64,000 bases of DNA from Brachypterus glaber (lineage: Eukaryota > Arthropoda > Insecta > Coleoptera > Kateretidae). Below the pieces are notes generated by a model that saw only the letters and a program-made list of their open reading frames with translations, was not told where the DNA came from and made no database searches. A program made the position numbers and the translations under genes. The stretch spans positions 35,402,393-35,466,392 of the forward strand of contig OY294051.1 of NCBI GenBank assembly GCA_958510825.1. Direction: 5' to 3'. This document shows, piece after piece, positions 1-13,834 of this stretch (positions are counted from its first letter, which is position 1; each line of letters begins with the position of its first letter).

Positions 1-938
1 GTCACTTCAATCATTTAATCCATAATTATTTCGTGACAAATTAAATAAGTAATCAAAAAAAATATATATATTTATCTCGAATTGTATTTGACAAGATTAT
101 TCCCAATTTAGAATAATATTGCCTTGGTAATAAATCAGTAACTGTACATTTATGTATCGATGATTGAAAGATTTTAATGAATTGTGATTGACAGTTAATA
201 CAGATATATTTTTATAAATCTAATTTGCAAAAAAAAAAAAATAGATTTATTGATTGCCACGTGTATACTTCGCCTCTAAATGGAAACATATTGTAGGATG
301 GTTTTCTACTTTTCAAAATCTTCAAAAATGCCAACAAAACAATAATAATTATCTAATAGTATATTAAAGTACTAGTTTCATAACATACGCCGCAAGCGGC
401 TCGTTTTCTAAACTTGTACTCGTGCGCTAAAAACGTGTTATGAAACGAGTGCTTTATACAATTTTTTCTATTTTGCTCTAAAATTAAAAAAAAAAACTTA
501 CATTTAAATTGATGACTGATTTAGGGATTTTTGTTTTGGATTGGCATTACAGTTTACACCGTTTAAAATTCTAAGAACAAATGATATTTTGATATATTTT
601 ATAGTCATATCTTCTCTTTTTTACTGAAATTAACAACAATTTTAACATGGTAAAAATAACCTAAACACAAAATTTTGTAGAAAATTCAACTTTAAAGCAA
701 CATTAAAGGCCAGGTCTGTTGCCAACCCAAAAGAACAAAAAGTACAGACCTCTTATGGGCCTATAAGAACACGCAAAATAGAAAAAAATAATTAAAGGGT
801 ACAGGAGAAGTCACACAGAAGGCGATTTTATAAAATCAAGAGAAACGACCAAAACTTTAAAATTAAATTTATTATTTTACTTTTTTCTAAAAAAGACTTG
901 CGTCAGTAAAAAAATTTAAAAAAAAATATTGTTTTTTT

Positions 939-1530
939 AACCGACTTCCAAAAAGGAGGAGGTTATCAATTCGACGTGTGACTTTGTTTTATTTTTATGT
1001 TTGTTCCCGCATAACTTTGTAACGAATGAGCGAAATTTGATGAAAGTTTTTGCAATTTAAAGAGGGCATTCATGAGGTGGTCCCGTTTTAATTTGACGCT
1101 CGGATAACGCCGAGTAAGCCGGCTAATTAAGATAAATCTAATCATTTTAACGCAATTTCACTTAAAAACGGCTTAATTTGGTTCTACTACCAATCAAATT
1201 TTTAGAGAAATCCGGATAACTCGGATAAACCGGACAACTTGATTAAGGGGTCACTCAAATATTACGGCACACTGAAAATCTTTAAATGCCGCTTAACTTG
1301 ATTATCTGGACCTGTAAAATTAAAATACCAAGAGAAAATGATAAATTTTGGGATTTTACCATAAGGCTTTATTTGATTATTACTTAACGCTTAAGTTTAA
1401 CAAGATTTTCTTTAGTATTTTGTTTAAAATAAGGTTGGTTGGACTCTTGGGCGCTGAAATAAAAATATTACTTTTATTTTTTAGAAATTTATCTTTAAGA
1501 TAATGACGTCACAACGCACTAAAAGTGCAT
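939..1530. repeat. Dispersed repeat, AACCGACTTCC family, copy 1
   Basis: Matches 23296-23870 along its length, from AACCGACTTCCAAAAAGG through GTTCCCGCATAACTTTG to CATAAGGC and GACGTCACAACGCAC. Similar sequences are common in insect genomes; the class is not certain. Confidence 0.6.
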
Positions 1531-4254
1531 TAATTTTCCGAGCTGCTACTAAAAGCTTAAAAAAATACTTAACTCCATTCGATCACATCTTAAATATGTG
1601 GCACTATTGCTAAACCACCCTATAAGCTTTTAAATGCTTCTGTAATTTTCTTTTAGCAATAATTTTATACGTTTTGATTTTTGTTTATCTATTTTATCTT
1701 CTCTAGATATATATTGGTTTCAAATTCCTAAAATTTATCAGATTAACCGGTCACTCAAATTGCATTTCGGTAATATAATTTGAGGTTAGAGTATACCACG
1801 GAGTAAACTTAAATGAGTTACCGATTTTCAGTGTATGTGTACTAGCGCCACTATTTAGTAAAAATATTTTGAAAATGTGGTAAAAGTTAAACGTGTACCA
1901 ACTAATGTTGGTTTAACGCCTTAATTTTTTTTCTATAAACCTTTTAAAAAGCTGTCTTTTAAATGTAACTAAATCGGGTAGGGTTTTAGTTACATACGCG
2001 TAAAAAATTGCATTTTATTAAACCAACATTCTGATTATTACAAAAATCAGAAATCCTTAATTTTAATCCAGATTATAAGTGTATTTTAAACTGTACTTCC
2101 AAACAAGATTCTTTTCTGGCATCAGTTCATATTTTTGCTTTTGGCCTAAAATATATATTTTTTGTATTCATGTACATGATTTTTTATCGTAGTATAACAA
2201 ATAAAAAGAGCAAACAATCCTTTTTATTATTCTCTCTATTTATTTCTATGTGTAATAAGGTGGGTTTATTTTTTTATTTTTTTTATGTTTTGCTATAAAA
2301 ATATTTTTGAGCTTTGTTTGTTTAGAAATAACGATTTTTTAATAATATAACAATTATATAATAATATTATATATAATTATATATAATAATAACACTTATT
2401 TTCAATTATGGTATAATGTAAAACATTAATTAATTAGTGCAGTTTCTTTATTTTAGTTTCAAGAAAATTTGTAGAGGTAAGGAAGCAAATATGGGCTACC
2501 CATTTTATTTTTTCTTGTAAAAAAATAAATAAAAGTTTAGTTCCAATACCAAACGTACCCAACGATAGCTATATTAATTAGTCACAACCTGTTATAAATT
2601 CATATTAATTAAAACAAATAATAAATTCATTATTTCGTAAATAGTGAGAAGGTGCACTTTTGTGTCGATTTGAAATTGGCCCTAAATATGGGCTGCCCCC
2701 AAAATTGTGTAATAAATATTAGATTTAAAGTGGCAATTAATCTTATTGGTCTCAATAAGTTAAAAGTTATATCTAAAATGAAATAATAAATCAAATAACT
2801 CCTAATATAGAACGTGGTATATTAAACATTTTTAAAGCTTTGAAGGTACCCATCTCGTACTGCCTCATCGCTATTATAGCGCGTTCCATATCGCCCTCGT
2901 TCCATTTTCTTCTATACTTGGCTGTTGCTGATCTTTCCTTGACCTCCTAGAAAAATTCTAGGCTTAAATACATAGTTCTATATAGCCCATAATAGAAACA
3001 CAGGGATGGCCCATATTGCAAAAATACTCGGTGTATACAACAAAAGAGGTTATGTCTAAAACTCAGTAATTAGAAGAAAATGTGGCTTGAATTTGTTGCA
3101 GAAATAGTTTTGAAAACGTTGTTATCTATCAGGTAACGGAATTTATAAACTTACCTAAAAAAGTTCTGTGGCTTGCTGAAAAGGACGGAAAATAAAAATA
3201 AATTCTCAAACGTCAACGAATGTATGAATTAATTAATGAATCTTTACTGTGGAAGTTTAACTTCGCCATTTACGATTTGCGATAGTCGGATGCAGAGAAC
3301 TGCATCGGATAGCTGAGAAACCCACCTAGCCCATATTACAAGACATTTGCTACACTTCCTCTATTAAAAATTCCTCTTTATACTTCCAAGAACTAAATAT
3401 TTTTATTATTATTTGTATATATTTAGTTTAAAATGGCATACCTATATAAGTCAATATTAATTATTTAAGAAAGAAAATTTTACTTTATTAAAAATTGAAA
3501 AATTGAAATTATTTGCAATTTTGGCGAAGGCGCTACTATGGATTTTCATGTAAAAATATTTTTAATAAAATAATAGAATATAATTCTATTCTAAAATATA
3601 ATAATAGAATAGAATAGAATAATATTAATTTTATAAATTTTATTACATGCAATAATCTGCGACTGTCATTTGTATATTTATTTAAAAATTGTGTTACGTT
3701 TTTATTTTTGAATTCTTGCAAAAATTACGTACATTTTTTAAGGATAGTTACCCCCTTTTATTTACAAATATTTTAAGAACTTTTCAACAGTATACGGCAT
3801 TTTTCATTTAGGTGGCAAAATATACCCTCTATTAGATCATCTCATAAATACAAACTAAGGTAGGTAGGTAACACATTACCATTCCGTAAAAAAATAAATA
3901 TTTAAATTGTATACATATATTTTCAGGTTTTTTTTTCTTTTCTTGGGCTTTATGAAGCTGTTTTGGACACCAAAACGTTGAATATATTTGCAATTTATAT
4001 GACACGCACATGTTCTAGGGAAATCTGATATGCGGCTTTAAAATAAAAAGATTTTGCGGCTGGTTTGATTTAAAATAAAGGATAACTTTACTTTAAAAGG
4101 CGTTTAAATATATATATCAACATGAAAAACTCACATCTCATTTAACTTTTATTTTAAAAAATCAACACTCGGTTTTTCTACAACGCGCGTTTGACGTAAA
4201 AACGCTCTAGTTGAAGAAAGTCCCGTAATTTGGGACAGTTAGGATAACAAAGAG
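1531..4254. other. No gene seen
   Basis: AT-rich sequence with short homopolymer and TA runs (2340-2395) and a short AGAAT run near 3590-3625. No frame with protein-like composition. Confidence 0.6.
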
Positions 4255-4779
4255 GACGTCCATAAAGTATGTGACGCCCAGAGAGGATGGGTCCAGAACT
4301 TTGTGACACGGGGAGGAGGGGGTCACAAAAAAATATTAATAATGTGATATATTAGAACCTGTAGTATATCCCTATTATGTTTTAAACTTCTGCACTGCAC
4401 ACAATAACACTAAGAACTTGCCTCCTTAAGGGTTAACATACATTTGATATTTCGAAAACTTTAAGACTTTTGAATAATTTTGCTAGATTCAAATTTTGCC
4501 GAGGGATAGGGAACAAGTTTAATTGTTTTTCGAAAGATTCAACTTTAACAAAATACACAAAAAATCTTATCAGAACCGGGAACCGGGGTATGATGCGTAT
4601 GCATTTTGGTACTTACGTTACGTAATACTAGAAGTATGAAATACAAGTGTTATTACTAGTAATAGTATAACTATTTTGACTTTTTCTATTTTTTGAATCG
4701 TGTTTTATGCATAAACTACACGACAGAAAAAAATACACTGCCCAGTAAAAGAGCTTTCCCATTTTTCACCTCCCGTAAA

Positions 4780-5300
4780 ATGGATTTTTTATTATCAGAT
4801 TCACTTTCAGCAACCATAAAACCTTAATATACCAATTTTCACGAAAACTACCCTCTGCCCCTTTAGGAGTAAAGTTAGAATTTTTTTATAATCAGATTCA
4901 CTTTCAACAACCTCAAAAACCCCAATATAACAATTTTCACGAAAACTACCCCCCACTCCTCAGGGGGTGGATTTAGAAAAAATTTATTATCAGATTCACT
5001 TTCAGCAACCTCAAAAACCCCATTACACCAGTTTTCACGAAATTAGAAAAAAAAATATTATCAGGTTCATATTCTTCGACCCCAAAAACCCCTATATACC
5101 AATTTTGAAGAAAATATTAACAATATTGAAAAATATTTACCCCCTCACCCCCTCGGGGGTGGAATAAGAAAAGTTTTTTTATCAGATTCAATTTCAGCAA
5201 CCTCAAAAACCCATATAATATATAATATAATATATATTATATATATTATTATATATATTATTATTATTATATATATTATAGCAATTTTCAAATTTTCCTA
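4780..5300. repeat. Minisatellite, about 100-bp unit
   Basis: About five degenerate units share ATCAGATTCACTTTCAGCAA, CCTCAAAAACCCC, CAATTTTCACGAAAACTACC and a C-rich/G-rich turn (CCCCCTCGGGGG). The last grades into a TATAA run. Confidence 0.7.
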
Positions 5301-6290
5301 AAAAAAATGAAATTTTCCCCATTTGGCCCCCTTGCCGCACCCCAATGTTTACCAAAAACAATCCCGAGCGAGAACTTTAGGTAATATACCAAATTTCAAG
5401 TCTCTAGCTTAAAGCGTTCTTAAGTTATCGTGCCCACAAGATTTCCCGGACCGATCGACCGACCTAGCGAAAATTTTTTTTTGCTCGAAATTGATTTATA
5501 TCGACATAAAACGTCATAAAACGCAAAATTACACAAAAAAAAATTTGAAAATTTTTGCACGAATACAAGGCTTTCCGAAATTTTTAAAATTTTCAAAATG
5601 GGAAAGCAAAAAAGCCCAAAAAATAATAAAAATAGTTATTATAAATCTTGCATCACACTCCTAATTAGTATAAAATATTAAATTACGAGAAATGGTACTA
5701 ATCTAATAATATTATTATATAATTTAGGCACAGATAATATTATAATATGGTTATATTAAGCAATTTCGCTACATTCATTTTATAATACTAATTTTATTTT
5801 AAGATTAATGAAGTGAAATGACCCAAAATACCAGTGATAAATTCATTTCAAACACATTATTTTTACATCGGCACTTAGTACTACTAATAGTGCGGATGTA
5901 TTGATATTTTAAAACTGCTTAAAAAATGTTATAAACAATTTTTTCCTAAAATACATTGTTTTCGAGATATTTGCATTTAAAGCAGTAAAATGTTTTTTAG
6001 CATAACTTGCTTAATTATAACATGATTTCAAAAAGTTATATTTAAAATAAAAGCACTTTTTAAGCCATATAAAAAATTTTATATACAGTTTTTTGCTAGA
6101 TTATAACGTTTTGGAGATACAGACTTCCAAAGTGTAATAAATTATGAAACACGCAGTTGTAATACTAGTTCGCACTTCATATTTCATAACGTTTCAAGTT
6201 AGTACCTAGTGCCGATGTTTTGACAAGGTGCTTGCAACTTTTCATTTAGTTTATTTATATAATTACATTGGTTAATATATAATATAGTAT

Positions 6291-6413
6291 ATTTCTAACC
6301 TAATAAGAAAATGAAACATTTCCAACTTAAGAGATGCTATTTGGCCGAGGCTTAGCCTAGGCCAAATTAGCATCTCAAGAGTTGGAAATGTAATTTTCTT
6401 ATGTAGTTAGAAC
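6291..6413. repeat. Palindromic MITE
   Basis: TTCTAACCTAATAAGAAAAT and CCAACTTAAGAGATGCTA recur inverted around AGGCTTAGCCTAGGCC. Confidence 0.55.
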
Positions 6414-7564
6414 ATAATTTTATTCACAAGCATAAATAAATAACACATTACCTCGTAAAATCTGCCATTTAAAATGATCTTCTACAAAATTTTTGCAAAT
6501 TTCTAGCGTAATAACTAACCCTTTTCTGGTTTAAAAAGGGTGTGTTTAAAGAAAAAAACAAGTTTATACCTATTACGTTTTGCGTCTAAACTCCTTAATA
6601 ACAAACAAGGTCCTTTTTTGTGTGAGTAAAAAACCTTTTTAATTGAAATGTACTGTTTTTGCTGTCACTCACAATGTTTAAAATAAGAGTGATCCTAATC
6701 ATAAATAAGCTTAACATAAAAATCGATTGGGAAAAAATATTTGTATATATATATATATACGCAGTTTCTTTTTTCTAAGAAATAAACAATATTTCCAAGT
6801 AATTGATTTACTCCAATTATTATTGGAATTATTCACACTAAGAAAAATGAAAAACAAACGTATTTTTTTATTCACTATCAATATTTTTCGGTGTTCACGT
6901 TCATGATTTAGCAAGGATTGTTAAAACGTATTGCTATTGCTAGTAATCATTATCGATAATAACAGTACTGTATAATTTAGCAATATATAGAAACTGTTTA
7001 ACCCGTAGCTACTGATGTGGAGTCTGACAGACTCCCAACCAAAAATTTAATTTCAACAGCATGCGGTCTCTAGTACATTTTTGTTAAGTGTCAGTTGAGC
7101 TGCGAACGAGGTAGTAACACTCTTAAATGAACGGGTAGATAATAGCCCTATTTATTAATGGGAGTACTTAAGCACACATTCTTCACGTCGATAGCTATGG
7201 GTTAACCCATGCGGAATTTTAATATTTGTTTGGAATCAATTTGCGTGGTCTGGTTAGATTTTTCTAAACAAAAATATGTAAAGTAATCAATCTATTTAGC
7301 ATAATACAAAGTTAAATATGTTTAATATACGCCTATTTATATGCTTTGACCATATTGTAATTTTAAGTGCAATATGGGCAAGTATGTATACAATTTTTTT
7401 TTTAATTTAGATCAAGATACTGAAAAAAATGACCATAAATAAAATACCGGCATGGGGTACGTCTGCAACATAGGCGTGCAAGCTTTAAACACTTCTCGCT
7501 ATAATACTATTTTTCATGTTATTGAAAAATAGTGAAATAGCCTTTATTTTAAGTTGCCTAGTCC

Positions 7565-8390
7565 AGAGATTGGTAGCGACTTTACCCCCCCCCCCCCACA
7601 GCTATATACGAGGTGTTTCACGGTACACAAATCACTCCATTAAAATCTGAAAACAATTAATTTCAATTACTGTATTAAACAATGTTCTGTGGAGTTTGGA
7701 TTACAGGATTACAGACCAGAACGTTTTCCTATTTTCTAATTAATTTAAGGGTAAATTAATATTCTCTTAAATGAAAATGTACTAAGACAAAAATTTATAG
7801 CCGTCTTGCTGCCATCACGTTACTACCTTATGGCATTACTTCCGTCACTCAACATTAAAATACTAATTTTCCAAAAAAATGGGTTGGAAACAGGGGAATA
7901 ACTTCTTGGCCACCAAGCTCTCCTGACCTAACGCCACTAGATTTTTTATGAGGAAGGAATAGTTTACCAAACATAACCAACTGACCTAGAGGACTTAAAG
8001 ACATGCATTACTAATGCTTGTGAGACTATTAATTCGGACATGGTATATGCAGCTTGCAGAAGAAATTTAATGTCACGATTTGAACAGATCTTATTTGAAA
8101 ATGGTGGTCATTTAGAGCATTTTATATCATATGGATGTAGTGAATGTTAGAATTTGGCCAATAACACAAAAGATTTTTTCAATACTTATTATTTTTTTTT
8201 GAAACTATTTTAATCGATATCTCCGGAACGGCTTATTCGATTTTAAAAATCAATCAAAATAAAAATACCTTTCAAACAATGTATCACATAACCCATATTG
8301 CTGTTTGAGATTTTAAAGTTGAGGTTGCTGGGGGTTAGGGGATGAGCTTTAAAAACCTGCCGGTTACATAAATAGAAAGTCTGCTTATGA
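7565..8390 (+). pseudogene. Decayed mariner-type transposase
   Basis: Around 7880-7960 the frame gives WVGNRGITSWPPSSPDLTPL followed by DFL, the region of the last catalytic Asp. After stops and frameshifts, about 8030-8150 gives RNLMSRFEQILFENGGHLEH, the usual C-terminal block. The N-terminal part was not recognised. Limits approximate; the left end follows a 13-base C run. Confidence 0.6.
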
Positions 8391-8441
8391 TCTTTTGACA
8401 CCGACTATTTTACGTACTGTTAGAAAAGCACATAAAAGCAC

Positions 8442-8473
8442 CACAAATGAAAGATTATAATCTTTCATTTGTG
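8442..8473. repeat. Perfect 32-bp palindrome
   Basis: CACAAATGAAAGATTA followed by its exact reverse complement, no loop. Confidence 0.8.
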
Positions 8474-8694
8474 TTTTCTTATTATTAAAAAAGCTCATAA
8501 GAAAATGGAAAATGAGTAATATATTTACCTTTTCGTCACTTTGTCACCTTTAATAAAAATATTTAATTTGAACTAAAATAAACAGTGAAAATATACAATG
8601 CTTGACTCTCGCGGGAATTCTTTTACTAGGGTTTCACGAGAATCTTGTCTCGATTTCGAGAAATGATCAAGACGAGTGTAATTAAAATACTGCT

Positions 8695-8785
8695 GTCAAC
8701 AAATAGTATATTCTATAACTAGTATGGAATAGACAACCTAGCGGAATGACTATTCCATACGTGTTGTAGAATATACTTTTTCTTC
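8695..8785. repeat. Palindromic MITE
   Basis: AGTATATTCTATAAC and GTATGGAATAG pair inverted with CTATTCCATACG and GTAGAATATACT. Confidence 0.5.
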
Positions 8786-9289
8786 GACTGCAAATATGAA
8801 ACACAGTATGGCTTTAAACTGCGGACAAAGTTAAAAACCATTTTTTTTGTGACTCGACATTGTAAATGCAACAAAACTCATATTTTTAAATAAAGCTATT
8901 AATGTTATTTAATAATTTTATGAAATCAGTACTTAAAAAAGATTTTTATTTAATTTTAGCACATATTTACAAATTATAATGCAAAAATTGAAGGTTATGT
9001 CAGATTGTTGTGACAGATATCAGGTTTAAATATATAACAATAGATGGATCAGTTTTAATTTGATAAAAAACTGGTCAAATATTAAGAAAAACTAATAAAC
9101 TGTATGTAATTTTAACGCAAAACTTTAAATTGCATTTTATTATTCAATATTTCATGGTAGAAACAAGAGATGGCACTACATGTGCTCATTCTAACACTTG
9201 ATACGGAATATTCATACCGTATCTAGAGCTAGAATGGATTCATTCTGTCTTTGAAAAGTGTGTGTTTTTGCTTACATTCTAAAGCAGTC

Positions 9290-9365
9290 GTAGAAAAACA
9301 ATACTTTTCCCTATAAGCAAGGCGTCCTTCACTAAGTGAAGTAAAGTGAAAAGCCTTGCTATAAG
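9290..9365. repeat. Short palindrome
   Basis: TATAAGCAAGGC...TTCACT pairs with AGTGAA...GCCTTGCTATA. Confidence 0.45.
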
Positions 9366-9414
9366 CCTAGATTTATTAAAATCAAAAACAAAAAAGAACA
9401 TATCTAACATATTA

Positions 9415-9853
9415 GAGTGACCCACCAAAATTTCAAATTGAAAAATTTGGAGGTCTCGCCCCTTAAATTTTTTTCATTGGGGTAAAAGTTTCCTCCCTAA
9501 GTTTTTCAAAATTAAAAAAAAAATCTAGAGGTCGCTCACTGCAATTTTTAAAAAGATTTTTTTTTAAGGCCGAAGGATTTTTTATTTAAATCTTTTTAAC
9601 ACGACACGGTATAAAGGGATAGTCAACCAATAAAATAAAAAAAAAACAGAAAGTTTCCTTTCAAATTGGCAGAGCTGTGCCCTTTTAAGTTCGAAAATGC
9701 ACTACATTGCTTCATTTTAGGCGTAATGACAGACACAAATTTTTTTTTTCATTGTTTTAAAATGCTGTGAGTGTAGCATAATATGCCCCCACATAAAACC
9801 ACTATATATTTTTTAATTGGATATAAGGCGTATCCAGAAAAAAATATTATATA

Positions 9854-9916
<63 letters not shown>

Positions 9917-10655
9917 TTCTAACATTTTTGAAAGATAAATTCGGTTTTTAGGCAATTTAGTTTTAATTTCAAGGTTTTTTCTTTAGATAAATTTCAAAAT
10001 ATAAATACATCAAATCCGTAGTATTTTTTTATTGGATATACAAGATGCCCAGAAAAAAATTAAAATATACAGGGTTATTCAGAAATAAGTTCAAGAAATT
10101 TAAGGGTGATTCTATGCTAAAAAAATATGAAAAAAAGTTCCTATAAAGGGTGGTCTGGAAATGAGCCCTAAGGAAGCTACGACCCTCTTAAGGTTACATC
10201 TAAAAAGTAGTTTTTATTTAATATTTATGGAACCCTATAAACAACAGTAACAAATTTTTGCATATGCCTTAGCATTGATAAAGGCTTTTTTTCATGTATT
10301 TTTTATTCGATAATTTTTACCAGGGGCTTGCGAAACGGGGGGACGATATCACTTTTTTGCCCAAACTTTTTTATCCGTAATTTTTTTAACATTTTCTCAA
10401 TAAAATATTAATCTTTAATTAAAAATACATAAAAAAGTACTCTTTATGTAACACTGTAGGGCCAACCGTTTTCGAGAAAATTGCAATTAAAGAGCCAATT
10501 TCTCGTTCAGAGGATCAAAAATAGCTGTGAGCGACCTCTAGATTTTTTTCAAAAATTCTAAAATAATTAAGGGATGATACTCTTAACCCAATGAACAAAT
10601 TAAAGAGGCGAGACCGCAAAATTTTTCAATTTGAAATGCTTATACAATATTCCTT
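9415..10655. mobile_element. Inverted-repeat element with an (AT)n core
   Basis: ATTAGAGTGACCCACC...GAGGTCTCGCCCC...CTAGAGGTCGCTCAC on the left recurs inverted at about 10530-10650. An AT run of more than 50 bp lies at 9850-9907. No coding region. Confidence 0.5.
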
Positions 10656-11254
10656 ATATTTTTTTCTAGCATGGTTTACTTAATTTAAACAATTCGTATA
10701 TAGCACATGTGTAAATTATTGATTTAATTTAATTATATTCACTGATATTCATCATTTTTTAAATATAATAATTTAAACTGTGCCTGTAAACTAAGATCGA
10801 TATAGAATACATAGAATAAGTGTTTCACAGAATTTTATTTATTTACTAAATAATATATACATATTTAACTAATAGTTATTTGTGTGTCAAGGCAAAATTA
10901 CGACGCTTGCAAAAAGGCAACCCGCATAGCACAAACAGTTCTTAGAATATTTTTATATTTTGCGACTTATAAGCTCATAATCACACGCATTTTGGGTCTT
11001 CTTTTCTTTTGGGTTGGCAACAGGCAAAAGCCTATCGCTTGACGTTTTCCGTGCAAATGTCAATAATTATTATAATTATAATTCGTGCACGTATGAACGT
11101 ATCATGATAGTGACTGATGTCACGCTGTCCCGCTTTATGATTCGCTCACCGCAACGCCTATACCTTCTTTACGTTTCGTATCCCTTGAGGTCCATACAAT
11201 ATGAGTCACTATCACGTATTCGCGGATCATAGTATATACTTAGGCAATTATATA

Positions 11255-13016
11255 CACTTCTGCTCAAAAATATCGGCCCACCTAAAAAAATACACATTTT
11301 TGAATGCAAATATCTCCAAAACTATTTAATGGCTTTATTCGATCTTTTTTTTATTTTGAAGCTTGAACTTTTAGCTCTTACTTACTGGAATAAAAATTAT
11401 CAAACATCTTTTTTTATACCGGCAGCAATGAAAAGTGCACAGCTATGTTTTTTTACTGCACCTTTCGATATGCGCATGGTTCGCCACTGCATATTTTTTT
11501 ACAATTTAATTAATTGATTTTATAGCCTAATTAAATGGAAGTAATCTCTTTTTAAATTTTTTAATTTTCCTTTTCTCGTTTAGGAGATATAAGGTTTTTT
11601 CTAAAAATGTACATTTTTGCAAGTAACAAAAAAACTACGCAATGGATTTAATTGATTTTTTTTTTTAATTTGAAGCTTAAATCGTAAACTTTTATTTATT
11701 TAATTTAGGTTTCTGTTGGAAACATGTTTAAACTGAGTTTACATTGCTTAAATAGTCATGTTTTTTTTACTCGATCTTTTTTGTTGCAATTTAAACACAA
11801 ACTCAAATCTTTCCATAAGTTTTAAAACTTATTCTAATAGCCACACTTATTGTGACTGATTCCGTCTTTTATTTTTTATCATAAGTCTTCTCATTTAGGA
11901 GAAATTATGTTTTTTTGGTAAATAAGGACTTTTTAAGTGGTGGGCTAGTGCCACCCCTGTAACTAACTTTTTTATGATTGACAAGACTTGTCACTTATGT
12001 GACAATACTTTTTTAACTCGTTAAAATTTTATTTAATTGTATTATTTAAATGGAAACAAGTCCGGAAGTAGCTGCCCAAGCTGTAGCTCTGCTACAAGAA
12101 GGGCACAGTCAGCGTTATGTTGCTCAACAGTTAAATATTACGAGAGCATATATATATATCGACATATATGCCTCAAAACGCAGTCTGAGCTGGGAACCAA
12201 AAAGTTGCTAACGCAGAAAACGTGTCAATTAAATGTATTTATTTAAGCTAAAGTTATAGAAGTGCAATAGATCTTTATTTTCTATCGACGCTTTTCCGTC
12301 ATATACAGTTTTACAGGGGTGGCACTAGCCCACTGATTAAAAAGTCACTTTTTTCGAAAAACTTTAATTTCTCCTAAATGAGAAGACTTATGATAAAAAA
12401 TAAAAGAAGGAATCAGTCACAATAAGTGTGGCTTTTAGAATAAGTTTTAAAACTTATGGAAACATTTGAGTTTGTGGTTAAATTGCATCAAAAAAGATTG
12501 GGTAAAAAAAACATGACTATTTAAGCAATGTAAACCCAGTTTAAACATGTTTGCACCAGAAACTTAAATTAAATAAATAAAAGTTAAGGACTTAAGCTTC
12601 AAATTAAAAAATAAATCAATTAAATCCACTGTGTAGTTTTTTTGTTATTTGCAAAAATGTTTATTTTCAGAAAAAACCGTATATCTCCTAAACGAGAAAA
12701 GGAAAATTAAAAAGTTAAAAAAGAAATTACTCCCATTTAATTGGCCTATAAAATCAATTAATTAAATTGTAAAAAAATATGCAGTGGCAAACCGTGCGCA
12801 TATCGAAAGAAGCAGTAAAAAAACATAGCTGTGTAATTTTCATTGCTGCCGGTTTAAAAAAAGATTTTTGATAATTTTTATTCCAGTAATTAAGAGCTAA
12901 AAGTTCAAGCTTTAAAATAAAAAAAAGGTCAAATAAATCTATTGAACAGTTTTGGAGTTATTAGCATTTGAAAATGTGTATTTTTTTAGGTGGGCCGATA
13001 TTTTTGAGCAGAAGTG
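11255..13016. mobile_element. Tc1-like element with ~700-bp inverted repeats
   Basis: Ends CACTTCTGCTCAAAAATATC on both strands, flanked by TA. Arms 11255-11945 and 12312-13016 match along their length. The unique centre keeps only the start of a transposase (separate entry). Confidence 0.7.
12050..12146 (+). pseudogene. N-terminal fragment of a Tc1-like transposase
   Basis: Reads METSPEVAAQAVALLQEGH and SQRYVAQQLNITRA, the first helix-turn-helix of a Tc1/mariner transposase, which binds the element ends. The catalytic part is deleted. Confidence 0.6.
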
Positions 13017-13834
13017 TAGTATATAAATATAATTAAATAATTCATAATTGCAATCAGTAAAAGCAAAATAAATATGTAATTTTTGTATGTGTGTTTGTAA
13101 CTATACTTTGTAGTACTAGTTTTTCATTCTATATAACTTAAATTAAAAGTTCCAGCAAATTTGACAGAGAACACAAATTTAACAACTTCAATATTTGTTT
13201 TAGAAAACTTTAAATGTTTACACGTTTACAATCCAAAATTTAAACTCATTGTCTCAAGAGTAATTATGAATTTCTTTAATAAAAACTAATAAAGTGTTTT
13301 TAAACTTTTAGAACTAATTAGAGCTCATATTGTACTTAATTTTAGGATAAAATTTGTATAAAAATAAATGAAATTTCGTATGTTTAAACTAAAATAAAAA
13401 ATGTAAAACAAGTACCTTTTCTAGACGGGTGGAAAAATAAGGAAGTTTATAGAATAAGATATAAAATTGACTTTTGCTGTATCCATAATATAGATTCCAT
13501 ATCCTTTTGTTTTTTTTTTATCAGAAATTTATTTAAAGAAAAATTAATTGAAACTAATTTTGCCTACTTTTTTAAGGAGGTGTTTCAAAACTGTTATAGG
13601 TATGCGTACTTTGATAGCAAACTATAAAAAATATTATAAAAAGTAAAACCAAAAATTTTTTTTTTATTTAAAAAAGAGAACACGAAGAATACCTTTTAGG
13701 GAAGTAAAACATTGCTACATTTGGTTTATTTTAGAGTACCTACTTTACACAGTAAAAACATGTAACTTTTCATTATTAACCATGTGAAAAATACACTGAT
13801 TGGTTATTAGGATGCCCGAAAAAATTAAGTTGTT

